Source: Pseudomonas coleopterorum
GTDB lineage: Bacteria > Pseudomonadota > Gammaproteobacteria > Pseudomonadales > Pseudomonadaceae
Assembly (NCBI RefSeq): GCF_900105555.1
Contig: NZ_FNTZ01000001.1
Location: 1 to 64,000 of the forward strand
Reading direction: 5' to 3'
Length of the DNA: 64,000 nt
The notes below the pieces were generated by a model. That model was not told the DNA's origin. It saw only the letters and a program-made list of their open reading frames with translations, and did not search any database. The translations under genes were made by a program, and so were the position numbers. Below are positions 16,364-25,531 of the stretch, piece after piece (positions within the stretch are counted from its first letter, which is position 1; each line of letters begins with the position of its first letter).

Positions 16364-18643
16364 ATGCTCAATACGCTGCGCAAGATCGTCCAGGAAGTCA
16401 ACTCCGCCAAGGATCTCAAGTCGGCGCTGGGGATCATTGTGCAACGCGTCAAGGAAGCCATGGGCAGCCAGGTCTGCTCGGTGTACCTGCTGGATCTGGA
16501 AACCAATCGCTTCGTGCTGATGGCCACCGAAGGCCTCAACAAGCGCTCCATCGGCAAGGTCAGCATGGCCCCTAACGAAGGCCTTGTAGGCCTGGTGGGC
16601 ACGCGCGAAGAACCGCTCAACCTGGAAAACGCCGCCGGCCACCCGCGTTATCGCTACTTTGCCGAAACCGGCGAGGAGCGCTACGCGTCCTTCCTCGGCA
16701 CGCCGATCATTCACCACCGGCGCGTGGTGGGGGTGCTGGTGATCCAGCAAAAGGAGCGGCGTCAGTTCGACGAGGGCGAAGAAGCCTTTCTGGTCACCAT
16801 GAGCGCGCAATTGGCGGGGGTGATCGCTCACGCCGAAGCCACCGGCTCGATCCGTGGCCTGGGACGTCAGGGCAAGGGCATCCAGGAAGCGCGCTTCGTC
16901 GGCGTGCCCGGTTCGCCCGGCGCGGCCGTGGGGACCGCAGTGGTCATGCTGCCGCCGGCCGACCTGGACGTGGTGCCCGACAAGAGTGTCAGCGACATCG
17001 ATGCCGAACTGGCGTTGTTCCAGAACGCGCTGGAAGGCGTGCGCAACGACATGCGCACCCTGTCGGCGAAACTGGCCACCCAGCTGCGCCCCGAAGAGCG
17101 GGCGCTGTTCGACGTCTACCTGATGATGCTCGATGACGCTTCGCTGGGCAGCGAAGTGACCAACGTGATCAAGACCGGGCAATGGGCCCAGGGTGCGCTG
17201 CGCCACGTCGTCACCGAGCACGTCAACCGTTTCGAATTGATGGACGACGCCTACCTGCGCGAGCGCGCCTCCGACGTCAAGGACCTGGGGCGGCGCCTGC
17301 TCGCCTACCTGCAGGAGGCGCGTCAGCAAACCCTAGTCTACCCCGACAACACCATCCTGATCAGCGAAGAACTGTCGCCGGCAATGCTCGGCGAGGTGCC
17401 GGAAGGCAAGCTGGTGGGCCTGGTGTCGGTCCTGGGCTCGGGCAACTCCCACGTTGCCATCCTGGCGCGCGCCATGGGCATCCCGACGGTGATGGGCCTG
17501 GTCGACCTGCCGTATTCCAAGGTCGATGGCATCAAGATGATCGTCGATGGCTACCACGGCGAGGTCTACACCAACCCCAGCGACATTCTCAGCAAGCAGT
17601 TCGCCGATGTGGTCGAGGAGGAGCGGCAACTGGCGCTGGGCCTAGACGCCCTGCGCGAATTGCCCTGCGTGACCCTCGACGGCCACCGCATGCCGCTGTG
17701 GGTCAACACCGGTCTGCTGGCCGATGTGGCCCGTGCGCAGCAGCGCGGCGCCGAGGGCGTGGGCCTGTACCGCACCGAAGTGCCGTTCATGATCAACCAG
17801 CGCTTCCCCAGCGAGAAGGAACAGCTGGCCATCTACCGTGAACAGTTGGCCGCCTTCCACCCGCTGCCGGTGACCATGCGCAGTCTGGACATTGGCGGCG
17901 ACAAGTCGCTGTCGTATTTCCCCATCAAGGAAGAGAACCCGTTCCTGGGCTGGCGCGGCATCCGCGTGACCCTCGACCACCCGGAAATCTTCCTCGTGCA
18001 GGCCCGCGCCATGCTCAAGGCCAGCGAGGGTTTGAACAACCTGCGCATCCTGCTGCCGATGATCTCGGGGACCCACGAGCTGGAAGAGGCTCTGCACCTG
18101 ATTCACCGGGCCTGGGGCGAGGTGCGCGACGAGGGCACCGACGTGCCGATGCCGCCGGTGGGCGTGATGATCGAGATCCCTGCGGCGGTGTATCTGACCA
18201 AGGAGCTGGCGCGCCAGGTCGACTTCCTTTCGGTGGGCTCGAACGACCTGACCCAATACCTGCTGGCTGTGGACCGCAACAACCCGCGCGTGGCCGACCT
18301 CTACGATTACCTGCACCCGGCCGTGCTGCAGGCTCTGCAGCATGTGGTCACCGAGGCGCATGCCGAAGGCAAGCCGGTGAGCATCTGTGGCGAAATGGCC
18401 GGCGACCCGGCTGCGGCGATACTGTTGATGGCGATGGGTTTCGACAGCCTGTCGATGAACGCTACCAACTTGCCGAAAGTGAAGTGGATGCTGCGTCAGG
18501 TCAATCTGAGCAAGGCCAAGGAACTGCTGGCCCAGTTGAGCAAGATCGACAACCCGCAAGTTATCCACAGCTCGCTGCAGCTGGCCCTGAAGAACCTGGG
18601 CCTGTCGCGGATGATCAATCCGAGTACACCGAAGAAGCACTGA
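16364..18643 (+). CDS. ptsP: Phosphoenolpyruvate-protein phosphotransferase PtsP (EI-Ntr)
   Basis: A 759-residue enzyme I of the nitrogen phosphotransferase system. An N-terminal GAF domain (about 1-160) is followed by PEP-utilising domains. The phosphoacceptor His363 lies in GSGNSHVAILARAMG and the PEP-binding TIM barrel contains GVGLYRTEVPFMI, GGDKSLSYFP, LSVGSNDLTQYLLAVDR and the C-terminal catalytic Cys in SICGEMAGDP. It phosphorylates NPr (PtsO), which passes phosphate to PtsN; the GAF domain senses glutamine/nitrogen state in relatives. It is probably cotranscribed with rppH and ends at a strong hairpin. Confidence 0.96.
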   Translation: MLNTLRKIVQEVNSAKDLKSALGIIVQRVKEAMGSQVCSVYLLDLETNRFVLMATEGLNKRSIGKVSMAPNEGLVGLVGTREEPLNLENAAGHPRYRYFAETGEERYASFLGTPIIHHRRVVGVLVIQQKERRQFDEGEEAFLVTMSAQLAGVIAHAEATGSIRGLGRQGKGIQEARFVGVPGSPGAAVGTAVVMLPPADLDVVPDKSVSDIDAELALFQNALEGVRNDMRTLSAKLATQLRPEERALFDVYLMMLDDASLGSEVTNVIKTGQWAQGALRHVVTEHVNRFELMDDAYLRERASDVKDLGRRLLAYLQEARQQTLVYPDNTILISEELSPAMLGEVPEGKLVGLVSVLGSGNSHVAILARAMGIPTVMGLVDLPYSKVDGIKMIVDGYHGEVYTNPSDILSKQFADVVEEERQLALGLDALRELPCVTLDGHRMPLWVNTGLLADVARAQQRGAEGVGLYRTEVPFMINQRFPSEKEQLAIYREQLAAFHPLPVTMRSLDIGGDKSLSYFPIKEENPFLGWRGIRVTLDHPEIFLVQARAMLKASEGLNNLRILLPMISGTHELEEALHLIHRAWGEVRDEGTDVPMPPVGVMIEIPAAVYLTKELARQVDFLSVGSNDLTQYLLAVDRNNPRVADLYDYLHPAVLQALQHVVTEAHAEGKPVSICGEMAGDPAAAILLMAMGFDSLSMNATNLPKVKWMLRQVNLSKAKELLAQLSKIDNPQVIHSSLQLALKNLGLSRMINPSTPKKH

Positions 18644-18652
18644 AGCGCCTGA

Positions 18653-18684
18653 CCTGTGGCAGCCCTCTATGTGGCTGCCACAGG
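18653..18684. terminator. Bidirectional rho-independent-type terminator between ptsP and ghrA-like gene
   Basis: CCTGTGGCAGCC (18653-18664), an 8-nt loop and GGCTGCCACAGG (18673-18684) form a perfect 12-bp stem, followed on the plus strand by TTTG. It lies between the converging ptsP stop and the GhrA-like stop at 18692. Confidence 0.85.
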
Positions 18685-18691
18685 TTTGCCG

Positions 18692-19618
18692 CTAATAGCC
18701 GGTGCCCGGTTCCACAAGACCGACCATGCCCTCACCTCGTTGATGCCTGCGGATGTTCTCCAGCAGTACCTCGAAGGCCGAGTGCGGATCGGTCATGGCG
18801 CCGATGTGCGGGGTCAGCCAGATTTTCGGATGGTCGAGGAAGGGGTGATCGCTGCGTGGCGGCTCTTCTTGCAGCACATCGACGATTGCATGGGCCAGAT
18901 GGCCCGAGTCCAGCGCCGCCAACAAGTCCGCTTCCACCAGATGGCCACCACGGCCCAGGTTGATCAGGCTCGCGCCCGCGGGCAGCGCGGCGAAGGTCCG
19001 GGCATCGAGGATGCCGGCCGTGTCGCTGGTCAGGGGCAACAGGCACAGCAGGATGTCGCAGTTGCCCAGGAACTCCGGCAACTGGTCGCGGCCGCCGTAG
19101 CAGCGTACGTCCGGGAGGGTCTTGAGTGTGCGTGACCAGCCACTCAAGGCGAAGCCGAACGGGCGCAGCGCTTGCAATGCCGCCTGGCCCAGGTTGCCCA
19201 GGCCCATCACACCTACCCGACGCTTGCCGGCGGCCAGCAGTGGATGGGTCTTCCATACGCCTTGGCGCTGTTGCTGCAGGTAGGTTGGCATCTGTCGATG
19301 CAGGCCCAGCACGGCGAAGCCGACGTACTCGATGATGCCTTGGGCGATGCCGGGGTCGAGCATGCGCACCACGCTGACCGATTCGGGCACATGGGCAAGG
19401 TCGAACTGGTCGACCCCCGCCGAGGTGGCAAACACAACCTGCAACTGCGGGAATTGCTTATACAGGTCCGCAGGCGGCTGCCAGGCCGCGAAATAGCGCA
19501 CCTGCGCCGGGTCGCCGATGTCCGGCCAGAAGCGCAGGGGGATATCCGGTGCATGCTCGGCGAACAAGGCTTTCCAGGCCGACGCACGCTCGTCGGGGAC
19601 TTTGAACAGCAGCGTCAT
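18692..19618 (-). CDS. D-2-hydroxyacid dehydrogenase, glyoxylate/hydroxypyruvate reductase A-like
   Basis: A 308-residue NAD(P)H-dependent reductase with the D-isomer 2-hydroxyacid dehydrogenase fold. The Rossmann motif is VGVMGLGNLGQAALQAL, followed by the specificity segment GWSRTLK (Arg after the second strand favours NADPH) and the catalytic region LINLGRGGHLVEADLLAALDSGH with HIGAMTD near the C-terminus. GhrA reduces glyoxylate and hydroxypyruvate. I chose ATG 19618 (MTLLFKVPDE), which matches the family start; ATG 19633 is five residues longer. It is convergent with ptsP. Confidence 0.88.
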   Translation of the reverse strand: MTLLFKVPDERASAWKALFAEHAPDIPLRFWPDIGDPAQVRYFAAWQPPADLYKQFPQLQVVFATSAGVDQFDLAHVPESVSVVRMLDPGIAQGIIEYVGFAVLGLHRQMPTYLQQQRQGVWKTHPLLAAGKRRVGVMGLGNLGQAALQALRPFGFALSGWSRTLKTLPDVRCYGGRDQLPEFLGNCDILLCLLPLTSDTAGILDARTFAALPAGASLINLGRGGHLVEADLLAALDSGHLAHAIVDVLQEEPPRSDHPFLDHPKIWLTPHIGAMTDPHSAFEVLLENIRRHQRGEGMVGLVEPGTGY

Positions 19619-19747
19619 AAGGCGGGCTCTCATGGACCATCGGGGTTTACACCGACGATGCCAGATCGCGGCGCAACATTCTCCCGAATCGAGCGGGTCA
19701 AACAGAACAGTCGTCCGTAAGAGCGGTGCCGTGTGGGAGCAAGACTC

Positions 19748-20264
19748 TGTGGGAGCGGGCTCTGCCCGCGAACGGGGCGCCGCGGTGTGTCAGAGGTACC
19801 GCAGCGCTTGCTTCGCGGGCAGAGCCCGCTCCCACAGGGGCGCTGTGGTGTGTCAGGGGTACTGCGGTGTTTTTTTCGCGGGCGGAGCCCGCTCCCACAG
19901 GGGCGCTGTGGTGTGTCAGGGGTACTGCGGTGTTTTTTTCGCGGGCAGAGCCCGCTCCCACAGGGAGCGGTGATAGCCTTTTCCCACGGCGCACTGCCGA
20001 TAATCTGTGGAGCATTGGCACCTTGTGGGAGCGGGCTCTGCCCGCGAAGGCTTCACTGCAGTACACCTGACGCACTGCGGCGCTTGTTTCGCGGGCAGAG
20101 CCCGCTCCCACAGGGGAGCGGTGATAGCCTTTTCCCACGGCGCACTGCTGATAGCCTGTGGAGCATTGGGACCTTGTGGGAGCGGGCTCTGCCCGCGAAG
20201 GCTTCACCGCGGTACACCCGACACACTGCGGTGCCTGTTTCGCGGGCAGAGCCCGCTCCCACAG
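19748..20264. repeat. Mixed-orientation REP cluster with a 151-bp duplicated unit
   Basis: At least nine REP elements lie in 19634-20296, which holds no gene. Three forward units at about 19810-19955 share a spacer (GGGGCGCTGTGGTGTGTCAGG) with a period near 59 bp. A composite block starting GAGCGGTGATAGCC at 19965 is repeated at 20116 (period 151 bp). It includes unique sequence (CCACGGCGCACTGC, TGTGGAGCATTGG) plus one reverse and one forward REP. The two copies differ by about ten substitutions. Confidence 0.9.
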
Positions 20265-20296
20265 GGGCGCTGGGGTGCGTCAGAGGTACTGTGGCG

Positions 20297-21376
20297 TCAA
20301 CAGGCGGCGGCGATGGCCTCGCCCAAGGCGCGGGTGGTACCGGTGCCGCCGATATCGGCGGTAAGGGGCGCCTGTTCAGGGCCCATGGCCAGGACCTTTT
20401 CGATGGCCGCCAGAACTGCCGCACCTGCCTCCGGATGGCCGAGGTGTTCGAGCATCATGGCGCCGCACCAGATCTGCCCGATCGGATTGGCCACGCCCTT
20501 GCCGGCGATGTCCGGCGCCGAGCCGTGCACCGGTTCGAACAGGCTGGGGAAGGTGCGCTCCGGGTTGATGTTGGCCGACGGCGCAATACCGATGGTGCCG
20601 GTGCAGGCCGGACCCAGGTCGGAGAGGATGTCGCCGAACAGGTTGCTGGCCACCACCACATCGAACCAGTCCGGGTGCAGCACGAAGTTGGCCGTGAGAA
20701 TGTCGATGTGGTACTTGTCGACGTTGACGTCCGGGTACTGCTTGCCCATTTCGGCCACGCGTTCGTCCCAGTACGGCATGGTGATGGCAATGCCGTTGGA
20801 TTTGGTCGCCGAGGTCAGGTGCTTCTTGGGTCGGCTTTGCGCCAGGTCGTAGGCGAACTTGAGAATGCGGTCCACGCCAACGCGGGTCATCACCGTTTCC
20901 TGAAGGACGATCTCGCGGTCGGTGCCGGGGAACATCTTGCCGCCTACGCTGGAGTACTCGCCTTCGGTGTTCTCGCGCACAACCCAGAAATCGATGTCGC
21001 CAGGCTTGCGATTGGCCAGTGGTGCCTTGACCCCAGGCATCAAGCGGCAGGGACGCAGGTTGACGTACTGGTCGAACTCGCGGCGGAATTGCAGCAGCGA
21101 ATCCCACAGCGAAACATGGTCGGGCACCACATCGGGCCAGCCCACGGCACCGAAGTAGATCGCGTCGTAGCCCTTGAGCGTTTCGAACCAGTCATCGGGC
21201 ATCATCTTGCCGTGAGCCAGGTAGTAATCGGCACTGGCGAAGTCGAACCAGTCCCACTGCAAGTGCAGGTCGTGGCGGGCGGCCACGGCGTCGAGCACGC
21301 GAACCCCTTCGGGCATGACTTCCTTGCCGATGCCGTCACCGGGGATCACCGCGATCTTGTAAGTGGACTTGCTCAT
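20297..21376 (-). CDS. Tartrate dehydrogenase / D-malate dehydrogenase family enzyme
   Basis: A 359-residue member of the isocitrate/isopropylmalate dehydrogenase superfamily. It has the N-terminal IAVIPGDGIGKEVMPEG, the substrate-loop Arg segment LRPCRLMPGV, the active-site VRENTEGEYSSVGG, the Lys/Tyr region and C-terminal NAD-binding EPVHGSAPDIAGKGVANPIG. The VGWPDVVPDHVSLW segment and the length fit tartrate dehydrogenase (TtuC) and D-malate dehydrogenase (DmlA) rather than LeuB. It oxidises (R)-malate or tartrate with NAD and Mn2+/K+ in relatives. It is divergent from a LysR gene, as dmlA is from dmlR. Confidence 0.9.
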   Translation of the reverse strand: MSKSTYKIAVIPGDGIGKEVMPEGVRVLDAVAARHDLHLQWDWFDFASADYYLAHGKMMPDDWFETLKGYDAIYFGAVGWPDVVPDHVSLWDSLLQFRREFDQYVNLRPCRLMPGVKAPLANRKPGDIDFWVVRENTEGEYSSVGGKMFPGTDREIVLQETVMTRVGVDRILKFAYDLAQSRPKKHLTSATKSNGIAITMPYWDERVAEMGKQYPDVNVDKYHIDILTANFVLHPDWFDVVVASNLFGDILSDLGPACTGTIGIAPSANINPERTFPSLFEPVHGSAPDIAGKGVANPIGQIWCGAMMLEHLGHPEAGAAVLAAIEKVLAMGPEQAPLTADIGGTGTTRALGEAIAAAC

Positions 21377-21420
21377 GCTGCACTCCAGTCATTGATGCAT
21401 GGGTTGATGAACCTGTGGAC

Positions 21421-21438
21421 TCAGTGTAATCAGTGTCA
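21421..21438. promoter_or_regulatory. Direct repeat in the dehydrogenase/LysR divergent spacer
   Basis: TCAGTGTAA and TCAGTGTCA lie head to tail within the 118-bp spacer (21377-21494) shared by the dehydrogenase and the LysR regulator, next to an AT-rich stretch (GGATTAATAATTGG). It is a plausible contact site for the regulator or RNA polymerase; no T-N11-A box stands out clearly. Confidence 0.35.
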
Positions 21439-21494
21439 AAGGATTAATAATTGGCCTGCCGGTTAAGCCATTCTTAGATTCAGGTAAACAATCC

Positions 21495-22412
21495 ATGAGC
21501 ATGATCGATGACCTGAGCTTCTTTCAGCAGGTGGCGACTCGCGCCAGCCTGACCGACGTCGCGCGCCACTTGGGTCTTTCACTGCCGGCGGTGAGCAAGC
21601 GTCTGAGCCAGCTGGAGCAGCGCCTGGGCGTGCAGTTACTGCAACGCACGACGCGACGCTTGTCGCTGACCCCCGAAGGCGAGCTGTACCTGGAGGGCGG
21701 GCGGCCGATTCTGCGCCAGCTCGATGAACTGGAAAGTGCGCTGGGTACGCGTCAGCCGACGCTGCATGGCCGGTTGCGGATCAATGCCACCCTGGGCTTT
21801 GGCCGCAGGCACCTGGCCCGGGTGGTCTCGACATTTGCGCGCCTGCACCCTGAATTGGAAGTGTCCCTGGAGCTGAGCAGCCAGCCGATGAGTCTGCTCG
21901 ACGATCAGTTCGACCTGGGTGTGTTCATGGGCGAGCCGCCCGATTCACGGCTCATCGCCATCCGTCTGCTGGAGAATCCACGGGTGCTGTGCGCGGCGCC
22001 CGGATACCTTGAGAACATGCCTGCACCGACTCAGGTGGCCGATCTGGCGGCGCACAATTGCATCGTGCTGCGCCAGTTCGGCAGCGATTACGCCATCTGG
22101 CGCTTTCACAAGGACGGCCGCGACTATGCGCACAAGGTCACTGGGACGCTGTCGAGCAATGACGGCGAGGTGGCGCTGGGCTGGGCGCTGGACGGTCACG
22201 GTGTGATCCTGCGCTCGCGCTGGGATGTGCAGGCGCATCTGGAGAGTGGCCGGTTGCAGGCGCTGCTGACCGACCACCAGGCGCCGCAGGCCGACGTGTA
22301 CGCGGTGTACCAGCAACGGGGTCACACGCCCCAGCGCATCGTCGCCTTCATGCATTACCTGCGCGAGGCGCTTGGCCAACGATTGCCGTTCGCTATGCTG
22401 GAACACGGCTGA
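21495..22412 (+). CDS. LysR-family transcriptional regulator (DmlR/CrgA type)
   Basis: A 305-residue LTTR with an N-terminal winged helix-turn-helix (residues about 6-65: FFQQVATRASLTDVARHLGLS, AVSKRLSQLEQRLGVQLLQRTTRR) and a C-terminal periplasmic-binding-like effector domain (about 95-295). The TTRRLSLTPEG end of the HTH is typical of the DmlR/CrgA subgroup. Being divergent from the tartrate/D-malate dehydrogenase gene, it most likely activates that gene in response to its substrate and represses itself (inference from the LTTR pattern). Confidence 0.9.
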   Translation: MSMIDDLSFFQQVATRASLTDVARHLGLSLPAVSKRLSQLEQRLGVQLLQRTTRRLSLTPEGELYLEGGRPILRQLDELESALGTRQPTLHGRLRINATLGFGRRHLARVVSTFARLHPELEVSLELSSQPMSLLDDQFDLGVFMGEPPDSRLIAIRLLENPRVLCAAPGYLENMPAPTQVADLAAHNCIVLRQFGSDYAIWRFHKDGRDYAHKVTGTLSSNDGEVALGWALDGHGVILRSRWDVQAHLESGRLQALLTDHQAPQADVYAVYQQRGHTPQRIVAFMHYLREALGQRLPFAMLEHG

Positions 22413-22425
22413 CCGGCACCTGCGT

Positions 22426-22600
22426 CCCGTAGCAGCGGCGCGAGCCGCGTCCGGCCTGCATGCGGTGGGTCAGGTGTACCACGGCGTTGGTGACGCGGCT
22501 CGCGCCGCTGCTACAGGGGCTTGTTTTGCGTTTGGGGTCCATGCGGTGGGTCAGGTGTACCGCGGCGTCGGTGACGCGGCTTGCGCCGCTGCTACAGGGG
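22426..22600. repeat. REP elements of the second family, with an 81-bp duplication
   Basis: A forward element GTAGCAGCGGCGCGAGCCGCG (22429-22449) is followed by two reverse copies (22492-22519 and 22573-22600). The block beginning CATGCGGTGGGTCAGGTGTACC occurs at 22459 and again at 22540, period 81 bp. The rest of 22413-22794 holds the promoter region of the next gene and no other coding sequence. Confidence 0.88.
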
Positions 22601-22794
22601 GTGTGCCGGGGTTGGGGCTCATAACCTGAGATCATGGTGATACTGACTAATGGTGCATTGTCGTCCTGGGTTTTCGTCTTGTACCTTCCAGCGATCCCGC
22701 TCGGTCGAACAAAAATACAGAACCGGTGCAAACATGGGTTACCCGTCGAGGTTTTTGTCGCTGCCGAATTAATCTACCTACAGGATGATTTGCC

Positions 22795-23832
22795 ATGAAA
22801 ACCTTGTCTTTCGGTGCTGTTCTATCCCTGTTGTACGTGGCCATGGCGTGCGCAACGACCGCTCAGGCCGAGCAGATTACCTTCGTCTCCCAAGGTGGCG
22901 TCTACCAGGAAGCGCAAACCAAGGCCATCCTCGACCCGGCCGCCAAACTGCTGGGTATCACCATCAAGCAGGACAGCGTTCCGGACGCCTGGCCCATGGT
23001 CAAGGCCCAGGGCGAAACCGGCAAGCCGGTGTGGGACGTGATCGACACCCCACCTTCGAACTGCCTCCGCGGCGGCCGCGAAGGCCTGATCGAACCGCTG
23101 GACCTGGCGAAGATGCCCAACGTAAAGGGCATGCCCGAAGCCTATCGCACGCCGTATTCGGTGGCCTATGAGTTCTATTCCTCGGTCCTGGGCTACAACA
23201 CCAAGACCCTGAAGAAGGTGCCGCAGAGCTGGGCCGACTTCTGGAACGTCAAGGACTTCCCCGGCACCCGCGCCTTGCGCAACGACCCCATGGGCACCCT
23301 GGAAGCGGCGCTGATCTCCGACGGTGTGCCGCGCGACAAGCTCTACCCGCTGGACGTCGACCGCGCCTACAAGCGCCTGGCCCAGATCAAGCCGGACATT
23401 GCCGTGTGGTGGAGTTCAGGCGGGCAGTCGGCGCAGCTGCTCAATGACGGTGAAGTGGACATGCTGATGATCTGGAACGGCCGCGTGGGTGCGGTGAAGA
23501 AAGACAACGCCGATGTCGACTTCACCTACAACGACGGCATCCTGCAGAACACCCAGCTGTGCATTCTCAAGAACGCGCCGAACCTGGCCCAGGCGGTCAA
23601 GTTCGTCGACACTGCTGTGTCGCCCGAGCTGCAGGCCGACCTGCCCAAGTACATCGATTACGGGCCAGGCAACCCGGCCGCCTTCGCCACCGGCAAGCTC
23701 AGCGCCGAACGGGGCAAGGAGCTGCCGAGCTCGCCGGAAAACGCCGCCAAGCAGGCGCTGATGTCCGAAGAGTGGTGGTCGTCGGCCGAAGGCATTGCCG
23801 CCAAGGACCGTTGGTTGAAATTCGTCCAGTAA
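22795..23832 (+). CDS. ABC transporter periplasmic substrate-binding protein (PotD-like)
   Basis: A 345-residue exported binding protein with a Sec signal peptide ending ATTAQA before EQITFVSQGG. It belongs to the PotD/spermidine-putrescine-type family 1 binding proteins, whose ligands include polyamines, GABA and related amines. It is clearly paralogous to the protein at 39210-40262: both begin ITFVSQGG(V/A)YQEAQ and share WWSSGGQSAQ / WWTSGGQSAQ and SAEWW-type C-termini. ATG is preceded by AGGATG. No permease genes accompany it; only a GMC oxidoreductase follows 13 bp downstream. It probably uses the permeases encoded at 37208-38925 (inference). Confidence 0.9.
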   Translation: MKTLSFGAVLSLLYVAMACATTAQAEQITFVSQGGVYQEAQTKAILDPAAKLLGITIKQDSVPDAWPMVKAQGETGKPVWDVIDTPPSNCLRGGREGLIEPLDLAKMPNVKGMPEAYRTPYSVAYEFYSSVLGYNTKTLKKVPQSWADFWNVKDFPGTRALRNDPMGTLEAALISDGVPRDKLYPLDVDRAYKRLAQIKPDIAVWWSSGGQSAQLLNDGEVDMLMIWNGRVGAVKKDNADVDFTYNDGILQNTQLCILKNAPNLAQAVKFVDTAVSPELQADLPKYIDYGPGNPAAFATGKLSAERGKELPSSPENAAKQALMSEEWWSSAEGIAAKDRWLKFVQ

Positions 23833-23845
23833 GGCGGCCGCAAGC

Positions 23846-25519
23846 GTGATCGACTATCTGATTCTCGGCGGTGGCAGCGCGGGCTGCGTGCTGGCCGCGC
23901 GGCTGTCCGAAGACCCGAACAAGCGCGTGTGCCTGGTGGAAGCGGGGCGTGACATTGCGCCGGGCAAGATGCCCGCGGCCATTGCCAGCCGGTACCCCGG
24001 TCGTGCCTATCTGGATGTACGCAACATCTGGCAGCGCCTGACCGCGCGCATGGCCGCCCAGGGCAGTCGTCGCTACGAGCAGGCGCGCCTGCTCGGGGGT
24101 GGCTCGGCGATCAATGCGCTGATGACCAATCGCGGTGCGCCGGACGACTACGATGAGTGGGGACGGTTGGGCGCCGAGGGCTGGAGCTGGGACAGCTGCC
24201 TGCCGTACTTTCGCAAGCTGGAAACCGACTGTGATTTCAGCGGACCCTTGCACGGTGATACCGGACCGGTGCGCATCCGGCGTACGGCACCGGCGTTCCT
24301 GTCGCCCTTCGTCAAGGCGGTCATGGGGGTGTTGGCGTCCCGTGGCTTGCCCATTCGGGCGGACCAGAACGGAGAGTGGCAGGATGGCGTCTACGTGGGC
24401 GCGATCGGGGTGAGCGAGCAGGGCGAGCGGATTCCGGTGTCAGTGTGCTACCTCACCAACGAGGTTCGTGCGCGGCCCAACCTGACGCTGCGTACCGAGT
24501 GTGTGGTGGACCGTGTGTTGTTCAGGGGCACGCAGGCCGTCGGTGCGCGCGTGCTGGATCGGGCTGGCGCGGTCGAAGAGCTGCACGCGGCAGAGGTGAT
24601 CGTCTGTGCCGGGGCGATCCACAGTCCAGCGCTGTTGATCCGCAGCGGGGTCGGACCGCTGGACCAATTGCTGGACCTGGGCGTGCCGCTGGTGGCAGAC
24701 CGGCCAGGCGTGGGCGGCAATCTGATGGAGCATCCGTCGATCGCTGTGTCGGCGCTGCTGACGACACAAGGACGCACGCCGCACGTCGACGAGCATCACG
24801 AACAGGCGATCGTGCGTTTTTCATCCGGGCTGCCGGGCACTGTGCCGGGTGACATGCACGGGGCGATCCTCTCGCGTTCCGGCTGGCATTCGGTGGGTTA
24901 CCGTTTGGGCACGATGTTCTTCTGGGTGAATAAATCCTACTCGCGCGGACGGGTGCAGGTGACGTCGCTGGATCCGTTGCAGGAACCGGATGTCCGTTTT
25001 TCGATGCTGTCCGAAGCACGCGACCTGCAGCGTTTGAAGCAGGCCCTGCGCATGGGCGCCGAGACGTTGTCGGCACCGGGCCTGAACCCATTGCGCTCCG
25101 TGGTGTTTCCATCGAGCTACTCGCCAAGGGTGGCCAAGGTGGCCATGCCGGGACGCTTCAATGCCTTGCAGCGCGGGGTGTTAAGCCTGCTGCTGGACAT
25201 AGCCGGCCCCTTGCGCGGATGGGTGGTGCGTGGCCTGGTGACCCAAGGGGTCACCCTGGACAAGCTGTTGGCCGACGATCGAGCATTGAGCGAATTCGTG
25301 CGAGCCAACGTGGGTGGCACCTGGCATCCGTCGGGTACCTGCCGCATGGGCCGGGCGGACGATCCCCAAGCCGTGACCTCGAGCGATGGTCGGGTGATCG
25401 GCGTGACGGGATTGCGGGTGTGCGATGCGTCGCTGATGCCGGCGATTCCGTGCGCCAACACCAACGTGCCGACCATCATGATCGCCGAGCGCATCGCGGA
25501 TCTGATCAAGGCGGGGTGA
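23846..25519 (+). CDS. GMC-family FAD-dependent oxidoreductase (choline/alcohol dehydrogenase-like)
   Basis: A 557-residue glucose-methanol-choline oxidoreductase with the FAD motif LGGGSAGCVLAARLSEDP at the N-terminus, signature 1 GGGSAINALMTNRG, signature 2 AGAIHSPALLIRSGVG and the C-terminal active-site block HPSGTCRMG followed by PCANTNVPTIMIAERIAD. It should oxidise a primary alcohol, possibly an amino-alcohol, to an aldehyde, coupling to quinone or oxygen. The start is GTG at 23846, 13 bp after the binding-protein stop, so they share a transcript. The convergent aldehyde dehydrogenase next door could use its product (inference). Confidence 0.9.
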   Translation: MIDYLILGGGSAGCVLAARLSEDPNKRVCLVEAGRDIAPGKMPAAIASRYPGRAYLDVRNIWQRLTARMAAQGSRRYEQARLLGGGSAINALMTNRGAPDDYDEWGRLGAEGWSWDSCLPYFRKLETDCDFSGPLHGDTGPVRIRRTAPAFLSPFVKAVMGVLASRGLPIRADQNGEWQDGVYVGAIGVSEQGERIPVSVCYLTNEVRARPNLTLRTECVVDRVLFRGTQAVGARVLDRAGAVEELHAAEVIVCAGAIHSPALLIRSGVGPLDQLLDLGVPLVADRPGVGGNLMEHPSIAVSALLTTQGRTPHVDEHHEQAIVRFSSGLPGTVPGDMHGAILSRSGWHSVGYRLGTMFFWVNKSYSRGRVQVTSLDPLQEPDVRFSMLSEARDLQRLKQALRMGAETLSAPGLNPLRSVVFPSSYSPRVAKVAMPGRFNALQRGVLSLLLDIAGPLRGWVVRGLVTQGVTLDKLLADDRALSEFVRANVGGTWHPSGTCRMGRADDPQAVTSSDGRVIGVTGLRVCDASLMPAIPCANTNVPTIMIAERIADLIKAG

Positions 25520-25531
25520 CGCTGCGGTGTT

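Noticed and set aside
19733..21466. 577-codon frame antisense to the tartrate/D-malate dehydrogenase
   Set aside because: Its first part is translated REP sequence and the rest is the shadow of a well-supported enzyme gene.
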